In this document: in pieces, positions 59,520-64,000 of the stretch
Numbering within the stretch: position 1 is the first letter of the stretch
How the letters are laid out: each line of letters begins with the position of its first letter
Origin: Eutreptiella sp. 'Long Island Sound 2002'
Taxonomy: Eukaryota; Euglenozoa; Euglenophyceae; Eutreptiales; Eutreptiaceae
Length of the DNA stretch: 64,000 nt
Direction of reading: 5' to 3'
Assembly (NCBI GenBank): GCA_964036045.1
Contig: OZ038394.1
Coordinates: 1,614,805 to 1,678,804, forward strand
Made by a program: the position numbers and the translations under genes
Notes under the pieces: model-generated
The model's database searches: none
What the model was told of the DNA's origin: nothing
Seen by the model: the letters and a program-made list of their open reading frames with translations, nothing else

Positions 59520-62500
59520 GTTCTACAGGCTGGGTAAGTGCCGGTCGGTATCTGGTGGTGGTGTGATTTGCTTGTGTCTAGACCATTATACCTCTCTAGG
59601 TGGTCCAAGGTACAGAGAGAGTGAGGCAGAGAGATTGTTGCGATAGTTGCATGGCATGCGTGTTCAGATTTGGCTCACAGACAAGACATGTCGCAGGGGT
59701 TTGCGGCGCGCGTGAAATGCTGAAGAGTGTGGCGGGCACTGGCACTGACAGGACGTCGAAACACAGACCCAACAATATTTCACCACCGAAATGCAGCAGG
59801 GGAACTCTCAGAAAGCGAAGGCCCTCACGAATTTTTTTCCCCCCCAGACGGGACACCATCAACGCCTTTCCGTCTGAGCAGTGGGCTGTGGTAACGTCTT
59901 GGCACCCCCTGCAGACCGTGGGCAACAATGTGGGCAGCGAGTATCCCCCCCTTTCGGTCCGCACTTGGGCTCTCTGGCCCGCAGACCCTCAGCGCAAGCA
60001 AACACTGGAAACCACCTGGCCTATGGTACAGGCAGCACACTCCACTGGTGACACCAAAGGCGGAATACTGGGCAATACAGAGCACCGCTCCTGGGTAAGC
60101 TATGGTGATTTGGAACCCCCTGCCCCTCTGGTACAGTACGTCAGTGGTGGCGGTGAACACCCTCCAAGTTTTGCGGTCTGGGGATGACTGAATGTGACGC
60201 CTGCCAGCGCTGGCAGGGGTGTGGGCGCAACGCGGGCAGTAGGCTGCACGGGGACCCCCACCCCTCTCCACATTCCCGCACACTCCCCCCACGAATGACC
60301 TCAACTGACAAACAGGTCACACAACACACATGGCACTGTACACCACACAACTGCTATTACTACGTGTCCAACACGGTGACCTACTGGTCTTTATGGACCC
60401 AGTCCCCCTCGCCGCCTGCTTGACCTGGGAAAGCAATCCCAATCTGGTGCAGCGCATGTTTTGTGTATTCAGTTCTGAGGCAAAGGGGGTGGTTCTATGA
60501 TATGGAAGTTCTGGCGCCCTGGAGGGGGGGGGGGGGGCTTAACGGGGGGTGGTTTTGAGATGGGGGGGTGGGCTGTTGGGGGATGGAGTTCACCCCCCCC
60601 CCTCCAAAAGGACTCAAATGACAGGAGCCCTCAAACCTCCCCCCCAATAGGGTCCGCGACCCCTACAAAAATGGTGTACCAATTTCACGTCTTGGGGTCT
60701 GTGTAGCAGCAAGCAGCACCCCTGCCAACACCACCCTGGGAGGCGTCGGCCGCTTCTCTTTGGGGGGCTGGGGTGGCGGTGTCCGCTGTGCGTCGCACAC
60801 AGTCAACTCCCCTCGCCTGCAATGGTGGCTTGCTTCATGCACTTGGCTGGGGGCACACTTCTGAGGTACAGACAATAGAACACGTGGTATCTCGACAATC
60901 CAACCCTGATAAACCCCCCTGGTATTGACCCCCCGCTCTGGAGACCCCAGAACCCCAACAGCGGCCAATCGCACCAAGAGGTGACCCAAATGCCAAATTC
61001 CCCTAAAGGAAAATGGGATTTTTGGAATCAGTGCTTCGAGGGCTTTCAGAAAAGTCATCATTTGCCATGTATTTGGTGAAAAGAAAACTTGATCAAGTTT
61101 TCTTTTCACCAAATACAAAAACATTTTCGGCGCCTTCGGCACCAGAGCTCATAACAGCTGTTAATGGTCCTGTCCATTGATCTTTTCTCCCGACAGAGGC
61201 CCTCCAGGGGTTGTAATGGAGGGGTGGGGTTTAATTAGGCCGGTTAGGCCGGTCGATAGGACCCTGCCACATGCTGCTGTGGCGTGGCGAATTTTGTGGC
61301 AGCCCTCCAACAGAACTGACCCACGGTAGCGTTGGCGCACGTTGCTGCGCCCCTGTCCGACCATAAAGTGTCAGACAGTGTTCTTACAGTCTGAGTTGGT
61401 TAACCCAAGTCGCCAGCTGGGATGGAGCTCGTAGTGCCCTCTTCCAAGTTGCCCCAGTGCCAGTGATGTCCAACGGGAAAATCCCCAGGGACGAATCAAC
61501 AGGATACCATGTGCGAATGTTGTAGACACTGTGCACATGTTGTGGCCGTGCACATGTTGTAGACGCTGTGCAAAACGTTGGATGTAGACAGCATGCACAC
61601 ATTGGAGAGACCAATTTTGTTTCAGGTGGAGAGTGCTCAAAGCGCAAATGTTCGTAAGGCCGACGCAGGCGGCACTGCACATGAATCACCATCGCGCCTT
61701 TGTGTTGGCACAGCGCCCATGAATCGGTTAATTTGTCTGTGTCTAGTCTGAGACACTATGCAAATGTGTGGACACTGCGCACTCATCCGCAGCCACTTGG
61801 GGCTGTAGCTATCTTTGCCTATCCAATCAGACGTATCACATCAGCCTCCCATGGCTCACTACAGATCACACAGATCCCATGGTCACCATCGCATGCCTTC
61901 AAGTCTATTCCACGCGCCCCCTCCCCAGCCGCGCCCCGAACCTGTTTTGGATGTGTTGCTTTCAGGGGCTGCCCCTCGCCGTCACCATTGCGTTGGCCTA
62001 TTCCATGAAGAGCATGATGGCGGACAATTGTCTGGTCCGTGTGCTGGCCTCTTGCGAGACCATGGGAGGTGTGCCGGGCGGCGTGCGCGATGTGCGCGGT
62101 GTGTCGGTCTCTCGGAGGGTGTCGGTGAGGACCAGAGCTGGCGCCGGCCGCCGGCAGAAAGTCGCAGCCGCGTCCGGCAGGCAACCGGGTCACATCCGGC
62201 GACGTCCAGCGGGGGGTTGCCGCCCGTCCGGCCGGGTCGACAAATTTGTTCTCGCAGTGTGAAACAGGCGTTTCTGGGACGGCACGGGGATCGAAAATGT
62301 GCAACCACCCGCCTCCTTGGCAAGAAGAGGCACACCTGGATGCTGTGTAGACCCAGACGGGTTGCAAGGCCGGGCGGTCTAGGCATGGTGTCGCTGAAGC
62401 TGCAGGGATGGATGTAATAGTGACCGAATTATTTTGGTGGGGGTGGGGTGTTGGGGCTCTGAGGGACCCGAGATGACGAAATGACAATTCTATGTACCTC

Positions 62501-62930
62501 CTTATAGATGAGGGAAGACGGACGAGAGAGGTCCAGTGCAACAGGCACCTCCCTCAAGCCTCTGCGTCTGTGCTCTTTAGTTGCTTTCTTCTAGGTGACC
62601 ATGCACCCGAATGTCCAGTGTTGCACGCACTGTGCAATCAGGTTTCGGAATGGATCAGACGGCCATTTCTTGTTCATGTGAAAGTGTCTCCTGCAAATTT
62701 GAGATCGCAAAAGCCCGTGCATGTTGCTTACAGCCAGTTTCAGATAAATGGTCAGCTAATCGCTGTGAAGTCTACCTCTTTCGCCGGTCCCCCGTTAATC
62801 TTGCCCATCGTCTCGATTCTGAGGTAATTCTTGGGTTGCCCCCTTCACCATGAACAATGCTGCAGGCACAAACACGATTTGCAGCGACAAGACTGGGACT
62901 CTGACCACCAACTCCATGACAGTTGTGCAG
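28191..62930 (+). CDS. Plasma-membrane-type Ca2+-transporting P-type ATPase (P-IIB), 13 exons, 3' part beyond window
   Basis: ATP-driven Ca2+ export pump. Exons: 28191-28331, 28627-28698, 29342-29440, 32129-32203, 33632-33715, 41955-42032, 51041-51116, 54534-54677, 54763-54860, 58292-58421, 59071-59150, 61966-62068, 62866-62930. They total 1245 nt (415 codons) without a stop, every intron is GT-AG and every phase agrees. Order of parts: cytosolic N-terminus, M1, M2, actuator domain with TGET (TGES in most relatives, Glu kept), M3, M4 with the PEGLP ion site, and the DKTGT phosphorylation motif with Asp at residue 401. The actuator sequence ([23 protein letters not shown]) is IIB- rather than SERCA-like. 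An in-frame TAA directly precedes the ATG. The nucleotide-binding and remaining membrane parts, and any calmodulin-binding region, lie past 64,000. Regulation is not visible. Confidence 0.93.
28627..28698 (+). CDS. Ca2+-ATPase exon 2
   Basis: 24 codons: [20 protein letters not shown] then NLSK. The LGG-x-EG-(I/L)A motif is typical of the P-IIB N-terminal region. Acceptor gcgcag, donor AAG|gtgtgt. Confidence 0.9.
29342..29440 (+). CDS. Ca2+-ATPase exon 3
   Basis: 33 codons with [20 protein letters not shown] then [13 protein letters not shown]. This matches the region (R..YG.N.LPE....TF..L..E) just before M1. Acceptor caccag, donor GAG|gtgtgt. Confidence 0.93.
30299..30354. repeat. 13-bp perfect inverted repeat around a G-rich loop (intron 3)
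   Basis: TTGACACGGAACG at 30,299-30,311 and its exact complement CGTTCCGTGTCAA at 30,342-30,354. A related G-rich, gttccg-containing stretch follows at 30,918-31,000. Probable remnant of a small element. Confidence 0.7.
31572..31892 (-). CDS. Antisense ORF nested in intron 3, unknown function
   Basis: An ATG-initiated 106-residue ORF of good coding character: [40 protein letters not shown], an acidic DEEISDWLL, then a basic [18 protein letters not shown] second frame stays coding-like downstream to 31,253. No domain recognised. It may be a first exon or an element remnant. Confidence 0.35.
   Translation of the reverse strand: MSFMDIRTVDAPRYTMPAISFPPPSHPFDAQLSTPVHDDLDEEISDWLLSPANSAMPFRFKAKQWGKRHYKTPTQSLCSITSLRGEYNATQYGKGMAPGKKTRKGC
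32129..32203 (+). CDS. Ca2+-ATPase exon 4 (M1)
   Basis: 25 codons, [20 protein letters not shown] then GMFLP, the first membrane segment. The donor CCC|gtatgc is preferred over a gtaaca 47 bp further, because only the former keeps phase with exon 5. Confidence 0.88.
32546..32605. repeat. GGCGGTTGG minisatellite (intron 4)
   Basis: Short tandem ggcggttgg/tggtggcgg units. The reverse-complement array (ccaaccgcc) is at 33,358-33,411. Confidence 0.85.
33358..33411. repeat. CCAACCGCC minisatellite, inverted partner of 32,546-32,605
   Basis: Five to six 7-10 bp units, opposite orientation to the array 750 bp upstream and in the same intron. It ends 220 bp before exon 5. Confidence 0.85.
33632..33715 (+). 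CDS. Ca2+-ATPase exon 5 (M2)
   Basis: 28 codons, [20 protein letters not shown] then MSVTIVVM. The GWIEG-x-AIL block at the start of M2 is diagnostic of P-IIB pumps. Donor ATG|gtatgc. Confidence 0.95.
35003..35187. repeat. Satellite unit (family S) on the left of the RT array
   Basis: gcacaacctgctgatgcag, ctcaaaaatcgaagttttc, gtatgtaaagcatgttttag, tatgtgtttttcacc and a G17 run. Same order as the units at 39,577-39,965 and 56,560-57,480. The G-run joins directly to reverse-transcriptase copy A. Confidence 0.85.
35188..36130 (+). pseudogene. Reverse-transcriptase element copy A (5'-truncated)
   Basis: It begins inside RT motif B (QSADLHC), followed by motif C as FRDN (35,326-35,337), then a stop. 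A second frame (35,700-36,080) contains the C-terminal region: [20 protein letters not shown], then [20 protein letters not shown]. Both parts align with copies B and C. Not functional as it stands. Confidence 0.7.
36331..37735 (+). pseudogene. Reverse-transcriptase element copy B (most complete)
   Basis: After a G-run the frame reads about 230 residues: [55 protein letters not shown], then motif A as [10 protein letters not shown] (Asp and Phe kept). Motif B is [19 protein letters not shown], one frame away near 37,000. Motif C is FCDN at 37,172-37,183 where YADD-type RTs have two Asp. The copy then decays. Plus strand, same as the host gene. No endonuclease or LTR seen, so its class (non-LTR versus other) is open. 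Confidence 0.75.
37740..39555 (+). pseudogene. Reverse-transcriptase element copy C
   Basis: Same order as copy [34 protein letters not shown], motif A with Asn for Asp ([12 protein letters not shown]), [20 protein letters not shown], an in-frame TAA, motif [20 protein letters not shown], motif C FRDN (38,558-38,569), and the C-terminal region with [20 protein letters not shown]. Several frame changes, so inactive. Confidence 0.75.
39577..39965. repeat. Satellite family S, two units right of the RT array
   Basis: gggattggtacacaacctg occurs twice (39,582 and 39,763), with the rest of the unit after each. The end, gattctctgcgaggtggact then tgccgaaggcaatagaattt, is shared with 56,850-56,890. 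Confidence 0.9.
40770..40975. repeat. C-rich minisatellite, about 45-55 bp unit
   Basis: Unit: ccccaactcatcctcactca followed by gcctttatg and a C-run of variable length, about 4-5 copies. It gives repetitive Pro/Ser/Leu ORFs. Lies in intron 5. Confidence 0.85.
41955..42032 (+). CDS. Ca2+-ATPase exon 6
   Basis: 26 codons, [20 protein letters not shown] then SKKDVE: the end of M2 and the stalk (A-x-NDY-x-K). It follows an 8.2-kb intron containing the reverse-transcriptase array and precedes a 9.0-kb intron. Acceptor tcccag, donor GAG|gtgcac. Confidence 0.95.
43107..43382 (+). CDS. RING-like Cys/His ORF in intron 6 (low confidence)
   Basis: Segment [20 protein letters not shown], then VCR and 14 residues later [11 protein letters not shown]. 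The CGH...CPxC spacing recalls RING-HC fingers, but the internal CxxC pair is incomplete. Possibly a decayed element ORF. Confidence 0.25.
   Translation: MAQVTAVTTVFPYTGLLRFLLSPKTQRVSENKLCFILKMPDCCLNLLLLPCGHIFPRWWVVCRVVTEKLTDDWAASVLCPRCAETPPYSAS
44838..45205. repeat. Two-copy tandem duplication, 183-bp unit
   Basis: gcactggcaaccaaat at 44,838 and 45,021 starts two diverged copies sharing agtctcaatc, gggctgcgtccgccat and ggatcacctgtggttc. It forms the 3' end of the minus-strand locus and duplicates a Met-Leu-Ala-Ala-Thr-Glu-Pro-Gln segment there. Confidence 0.85.
45118..45738 (-). CDS. ORF downstream of J-domain, antisense locus in intron 6
   Basis: ATG-initiated, about 205 residues. It has a basic start ([18 protein letters not shown]), then a coherent globular-looking stretch: [78 protein letters not shown]. 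It ends in low-complexity His/Thr. Most likely the continuation of the J-domain reading frame after a splice or frameshift. No family recognised. Confidence 0.5.
   Translation of the reverse strand: MSYTGRPHSGPSNRAEKKIERTKGQKTWSSWLWGARKSRRAEPQPTGAPPPLGYNTNTTRPLRFGENFRWYTANLLRLQGDRILREKRRQGWTGDYPNGGTRMYLQGPDRVYLVQAVAGYAWVPEERIWAPKVIIMGEGIHFTVDDSVRLMAQLNHANIIAAGLGLKKYEHELTQQHRRPHTTTNTQGHREVGETREWQGTDVGGD
45779..46027 (-). CDS. DnaJ-type J-domain
   Basis: Reads [50 protein letters not shown]. That is helix I/II, the HPD tripeptide (45,923-45,931) that stimulates Hsp70 ATPase, and helix III with the F-x-x-L-N-x-A-Y signature. Length is normal. It ends at a TAG at 45,779. The upstream ORF meets it through a near-duplicated ggtcagca at about 46,010-46,025, which shifts the frame. 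Sited in an antisense, element-like locus, which is unusual for this domain. Confidence 0.8.
   Translation of the reverse strand, partial: AWSAGQQAQLGVSPGATKEEGKAAYKKMVLQLHPDKNKNNQEKATELFKRLNSAYENWRSNGTPVGQGRNNQAAPQPHYTNF
46010..46560 (-). CDS. ORF upstream of the J-domain
   Basis: Coding-like from about 46,420: [80 protein letters not shown]. The last segment resembles a small beta-barrel (IIEEV-x-DG-x-AQVLLV), followed by basic and Pro/Val/Glu linkers. Continues into the J-domain after a frame change. No named family. Confidence 0.5.
47530..47900 (-). CDS. Cys/His finger and Lys-rich segment of the antisense locus
   Basis: One frame reads [20 protein letters not shown] followed by [11 protein letters not shown]: CxxC-x(4)-C-x(6)-C-x(3)-H-x(2)-H-x(2)-C, a RING/PHD-like spacing. 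The next frame continues [20 protein letters not shown] and a Lys/Glu-rich coil. The two would form one finger if joined. Splicing versus a frameshift is not resolved. Confidence 0.35.
47940..48302 (-). CDS. Acidic Ser/Thr-rich linker ORF
   Basis: About 120 residues rich in Glu, Asp, Thr and Ser with short repeated [27 protein letters not shown] units (12-residue period). Likely a disordered linker of the antisense locus or translated minisatellite. Confidence 0.35.
   Translation of the reverse strand: MQQGGAARQGTREGIEDGDHSWRAEGSPNSQDTEDLEDIAAEHAPSETVREERGNQGEEKREPRGEDRTSTDAADSTYQETADSSDEETTNSTGQGTANTTDKETDTRSAGTATTLAPEH
48366..48951 (-). pseudogene. AMSH-like JAMM (MPN+) metalloprotease domain, frame-disrupted
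   Basis: The first frame has [20 protein letters not shown] then [19 protein letters not shown]. The second frame has [20 protein letters not shown] (motif 48,642-48,683), then [20 protein letters not shown]-x6-S-x-x-D matches the JAMM zinc site, and ETMGLL supplies the upstream Glu; the spacing equals AMSH. AMSH-type enzymes cleave K63-linked ubiquitin. The frames are offset by an approximately 25-bp near-duplication (cgaccacgcactc at 48,752 and cgaccatgcactc at 48,777). An in-frame TAG at 48,492 precedes [20 protein letters not shown] and VTKELFE, which ends at a good donor, GAG|gtgagg (48,366). The catalytic residues survive, but a single intact reading frame does not. Confidence 0.7.
49132..49671 (-). 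CDS. Highly charged Glu/Lys/Arg-rich ORF
   Basis: 179 residues, with a Trp-containing start ([20 protein letters not shown]) and then a Glu/Gly/Arg-rich low-complexity run. An overlapping frame (49,376-48,951) is Lys/Arg-rich. Probably a linker between the C2H2-like and JAMM modules. Confidence 0.35.
   Translation of the reverse strand: MGTTSRDSAPQPRPQPETTNCQQDNNHQSWTAKDEEMEGLLHSLEQQWGWHEAVAKVDLRERSDTSEETEVGAGPGAVEERSKRRNERGEKNAESTGNSAQEGEGNEGAHPVAGEAEKDEGEEGTRGEEKRQESTRETKEGQGASTARESLWQEHPEDHSDKKQDSQRETEEGGNENTQ
49738..50202 (-). CDS. C2H2-like zinc-finger ORF, 5' end of the antisense locus
   Basis: ATG-initiated, 154 residues. After CKMC comes [20 protein letters not shown] then MQAHE. 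The fold pattern of a C2H2 finger (C..x..F.....L..H...H) is present, but the second Cys is Tyr. A basic helical C-terminus follows ([33 protein letters not shown]). N-terminal zinc fingers are common in Gag-like and transposase proteins, so an element origin is plausible. Confidence 0.5.
   Translation of the reverse strand: MRSSPAHSISPCKMCLLQMWTDMICPRYGDYFAGRSAGGLGAHMQAHEKANNQLDSVPHPRGACSCQLPQARTCWRRTKRAQPPSPPRRFKEAIQKVTAAAMRRGYGMREQKRTWTKVPKAMVGAMGEMEVWFGRMTKWVRAEVQKEEVKTRRC
51041..51116 (+). CDS. Ca2+-ATPase exon 7 (actuator domain)
   Basis: [20 protein letters not shown] then MFVAA plus the first base of a Gly codon (phase 1). This is the RNG...I....VVGD strand of the actuator domain. Donor CGG|gtatgt. 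Confidence 0.95.
52885..53226 (+). CDS. Hypothetical ORF inside the intron-7 element
   Basis: 113 residues with good coding character: [59 protein letters not shown] and an acidic C-terminus. No family recognised. May be one exon with 52,665-52,877 upstream. Confidence 0.35.
   Translation: MLIRDHKMKWLDFGTTPDEGNLSPHPGFAWMKAGYSESIEWRKVRLTKQRNVDLTTDGLWAMPLNSGWVPVKSRRLQDWQKLKKYVPNSKHGDVCPNGVPALPEKDNANDDSE
53499..53774 (+). CDS. Hypothetical ORF inside the intron-7 element
   Basis: 91 residues, e.g. [20 protein letters not shown] then [15 protein letters not shown] and a Cys-containing C-terminus ([11 protein letters not shown]). Function unknown. Confidence 0.25.
   Translation: MNVPERFVLFVNRPTVISDGKVCCLLGKGSSLTVVTDLGGSQQALFSEQHPHLSTDEKLCTLCVHCLELSPVFAKTNTTWQLSQLCCTFRM
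54534..54677 (+). CDS. Ca2+-ATPase exon 8 (actuator domain, TGET)
   Basis: Largest exon, with [40 protein letters not shown] and VTE. It carries the dephosphorylation loop, here TGET. Intron 8 after it is only 85 bp (gtacgg...ttgcag), the shortest in the gene. Confidence 0.96.
54763..54860 (+). CDS. Ca2+-ATPase exon 9
   Basis: [20 protein letters not shown] then [12 protein letters not shown]: the G-x-NS-x-xGK block and TPLQ that precede M3. Phase 1 in, phase 0 out (CAG|gtccgc). Confidence 0.95.
55984..56235. repeat. Dispersed repeat family D in intron 9
   Basis: The first part (55,984-56,081) is the reverse complement of 60,422-60,523. The second part (56,082-56,235; cacacagtcaactcccctcg, acttggctgggggcacactt, acagacaatagaacacgtgg) is in direct orientation to 60,795-60,890. 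Confidence 0.85.
56560..57480. repeat. Satellite family S block, about 5 units (intron 9)
   Basis: Recurrent acacaacctgc at 57,035, 57,224 and 57,406 gives periods of 189 and 182 bp, with older units to the left. Each unit has ctcaaaaatggaa, ttccgaaact, atgtaaagcatgttttagcc, tttttcaccctatttgggtg and a G-run. The G-run length is the most variable part. Confidence 0.92.
58292..58421 (+). CDS. Ca2+-ATPase exon 10 (M3)
   Basis: [20 protein letters not shown] then [18 protein letters not shown], the amphipathic lead and M3. The exon ends CCAG|gtaccg in phase 1, which fits exon 11. Confidence 0.93.
58690..58835. repeat. Dispersed repeat family C, copy 2 (intron 10, inverted)
   Basis: Reverse complement of 20,670-20,805 (gggccttcggccaatcaaaa, atcttctctggcgtcaggta, cctcggcgccttctgcgcct). 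Confidence 0.8.
59071..59150 (+). CDS. Ca2+-ATPase exon 11 (M4, first half)
   Basis: Completes an Asp codon, then [20 protein letters not shown] and VVAIPE. Intron 11 falls exactly between Glu and Gly of the PEGLP ion-binding motif. It is the only exon whose acceptor is not followed by G (ctcag|ATCC). Confidence 0.92.
59428..59518. repeat. (TTG)n microsatellite, about 30 units (intron 11)
   Basis: Uninterrupted ttg/gtt repeats. Poly-Leu/Cys/Val or, on minus, poly-Asn ORFs are artefacts. Confidence 0.97.
60422..60890. repeat. Dispersed repeat family D, rearranged copy (intron 11)
   Basis: The 60,422-60,523 part is inverted and the 60,795-60,890 part is direct relative to intron 9, with unrelated G/C-rich sequence between. 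The two halves have been reoriented since they separated. Confidence 0.8.
61493..61879. repeat. Left arm of 386-bp inverted repeat (intron 11)
   Basis: Runs from gaatcaacaggataccatg to actacagatcacacagatcc. It matches the complement of 63,071-63,456 base for base apart from a handful of differences. It ends 86 bp before exon 12. Confidence 0.97.
61966..62068 (+). CDS. Ca2+-ATPase exon 12 (M4 second half and stalk)
   Basis: [20 protein letters not shown] then [14 protein letters not shown], a textbook P-IIB block. Acceptor tttcag, donor GAG|gtgtgc, phase 0 in and 1 out. It lies in the spacer of the 386-bp inverted repeat. Confidence 0.97.
62866..62930 (+). CDS. Ca2+-ATPase exon 13 (phosphorylation site)
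   Basis: [20 protein letters not shown] then VQ. The Asp of DKTGT is the residue phosphorylated by ATP in the catalytic cycle. Phase 1 in, 0 out (CAG|gtgtgg). I found no convincing exon 14 between here and 64,000. Confidence 0.97.
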
Positions 62931-63070
62931 GTGTGGTCTGTGGTGCTCTCACAAGGCTTGTTGTCGCCGTGCATGCTACTACTGCCTTCCAGGGAAGAAG
63001 ATGGGGCCTAAAGGCACAGCACCAGTCCGCATGGTTGCGAGTTGCAGCTGTGCATCTCAATGCGTCCCCG

Positions 63071-63456
63071 TGGGATCTGTGTGATCTGTAGTGAGCCATG
63101 GGAGGCTGATGTGATACGTCTGATTGGATAGGCAAAGATAGCTACAGCCCCAAGTGGCTGCGGATGAGTGCGCAGTGTCCACACATTTGCATAGTGTCTC
63201 AGACTAGACACAGACAAATTAACCGATTCATGGGCGCTGTGCCAACACAAAGGCGCGATGGTGATTCATGTGCAGTGCCGCCTGCGTCGGCCTTGCGAAC
63301 ATTTGCGCTTTGAGCACTCTCCACCTGAAACAACATTGGTCCCTCCAATGTGTGCATGCTGTCTACATCCAACACTTGCACAGCGTCTACAACATGTGCA
63401 CGGCCACAACATGTGCACAGTGTCTACAACATTCGCACATGGTATCCTGTTGATTC
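63071..63456. repeat. Right arm of 386-bp inverted repeat (intron 13)
   Basis: Reverse complement of 61,493-61,879. Starts 140 bp after exon 13. Both arms contain the same short internal repeats (gttgtagacactgtgcaca). The ORFs through the arms are mirror copies of each other and not genes. Confidence 0.97.
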
Positions 63457-64000
63457 ACGCAGTGTGCACACACCATAGATGGGCAAGGGAGTATATTTTC
63501 AGAGTCTTCAACCTGCACACAACCAATTGTATACAGTGCCGCAATGTTTAGCCGGTAGAAATTGTGCACAGTTTGTGGACACTGAGCAGAGTTTATAGTT
63601 GCTGAGCTGGGTACCATGCATTTCCTATTTTGTCAAATCTTTAGTGATACCCCTAGTATTTTCCTCTCCAGGGTTTCAGTCGCTTCTTCCCGGCACCTTC
63701 GTAATCAGATTGTTTTCACCAAAAGAAACGGGTTCAGGGATCAATGCATCCCTTTCATGCAGTGCACACGTAGTGTGGACTTTTGCTTCTGTGGCAGCTA
63801 CAGTGCAAAGATTTTTCTACACACCGGCATACCCGAATCCCTCTCTCGACCAACGGCTTCTGTTGTTTTTTAACCTAAATGTTATCATGATGTTCTTCAC
63901 GTCCAAAGTATTTGCAAGTATAGCTGAAAGCGTGATGACCGAGACAATGGATGCATAAAAAGCCTTGTGCATGAGCAGACGTGCAAGTGAACGCTTTGAA
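63457..64000. other. Intron 13, start only
   Basis: One plus-strand ORF (63,599-63,958) with an acceptor-like ctctccag at 63,665-63,672, but its translation does not match the expected P-domain sequence after the DKTGT exon. I do not call it an exon. Confidence 0.4.

Noticed and set aside
59366-59646. Poly-Asn, poly-Leu and poly-Cys ORFs
   Set aside because: They are translations of the (TTG)n microsatellite in different frames.
61371-61692. ORFs that match 63,258-63,551 on the other strand
   Set aside because: The identity comes from the 386-bp inverted repeat, not from a duplicated gene.
63599-63958. Candidate exon 14 of the Ca2+-ATPase
   Set aside because: The translation after the acceptor-like site lacks any P-IIB sequence expected after the DKTGT exon.

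Overview
The window is nuclear DNA of a eukaryote, almost certainly a protist with a repeat-rich, gene-sparse genome. The evidence is spliceosomal GT-AG introns up to 9 kb, exons of 65-144 bp, several retro- and DNA-transposon remnants, foldback elements, minisatellites, a satellite family and many poly-G runs. In the main gene, 11 of 12 acceptors are followed by G (AG|G). That bias is reported for dinoflagellates, and a Tudor-like motif near 19.0 kb fits a similar origin, but I cannot place the lineage firmly.

Layout. 1-2.2 kb is one half-open foldback element (long inverted repeat). 2.3-24.8 kb is mostly repeats and decayed elements: two minus-strand exon clusters of unknown function (3.0-3.9 and 5.1-5.9 kb), a pseudogenised PIF/Harbinger-like DDE transposase (10.7-12.1 kb) with a 48-bp minisatellite on its 5' side, a second fragment of the same family (16.6-16.9 kb), a 12-bp minisatellite, an approximately 90-bp array (19.4-20.1 kb) and several dispersed repeats. 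24.8-25.6 kb holds minus-strand exons of unknown function. 25.9-26.9 kb is a minus-strand dual-specificity phosphatase.

From 28,191 to beyond the right edge runs one plus-strand gene for a plasma-membrane-type (P-type IIB) Ca2+-ATPase. I could place 13 consecutive exons. They join in frame for 415 codons, from the initiator Met to the phosphorylation motif DKTGT. The remaining cytosolic and C-terminal exons lie outside the window. It is transcribed divergently from the phosphatase.

The Ca2+-ATPase introns contain most of the remaining features. Intron 5 (8.2 kb) carries three tandem, decayed reverse-transcriptase copies bounded on both sides by a satellite of about 185 bp. Intron 6 (9.0 kb) carries an antisense, multi-domain locus with a C2H2-like finger, an AMSH-like JAMM (MPN+) domain, a Cys/His-rich finger and a DnaJ J-domain. 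Intron 7 has a possible TIR element, and intron 9 a satellite block. Introns 11 and 13 contain the two arms of a nearly identical 386-bp inverted repeat. It encloses exons 12 and 13, which encode the catalytic core and total exactly 56 codons.

Frame changes and in-frame stops occur in nearly all element-derived ORFs but in none of the 13 Ca2+-ATPase exons. The decay therefore looks real rather than an effect of poor base calling. No tRNA, rRNA, CRISPR or bacterial-type operon was seen.
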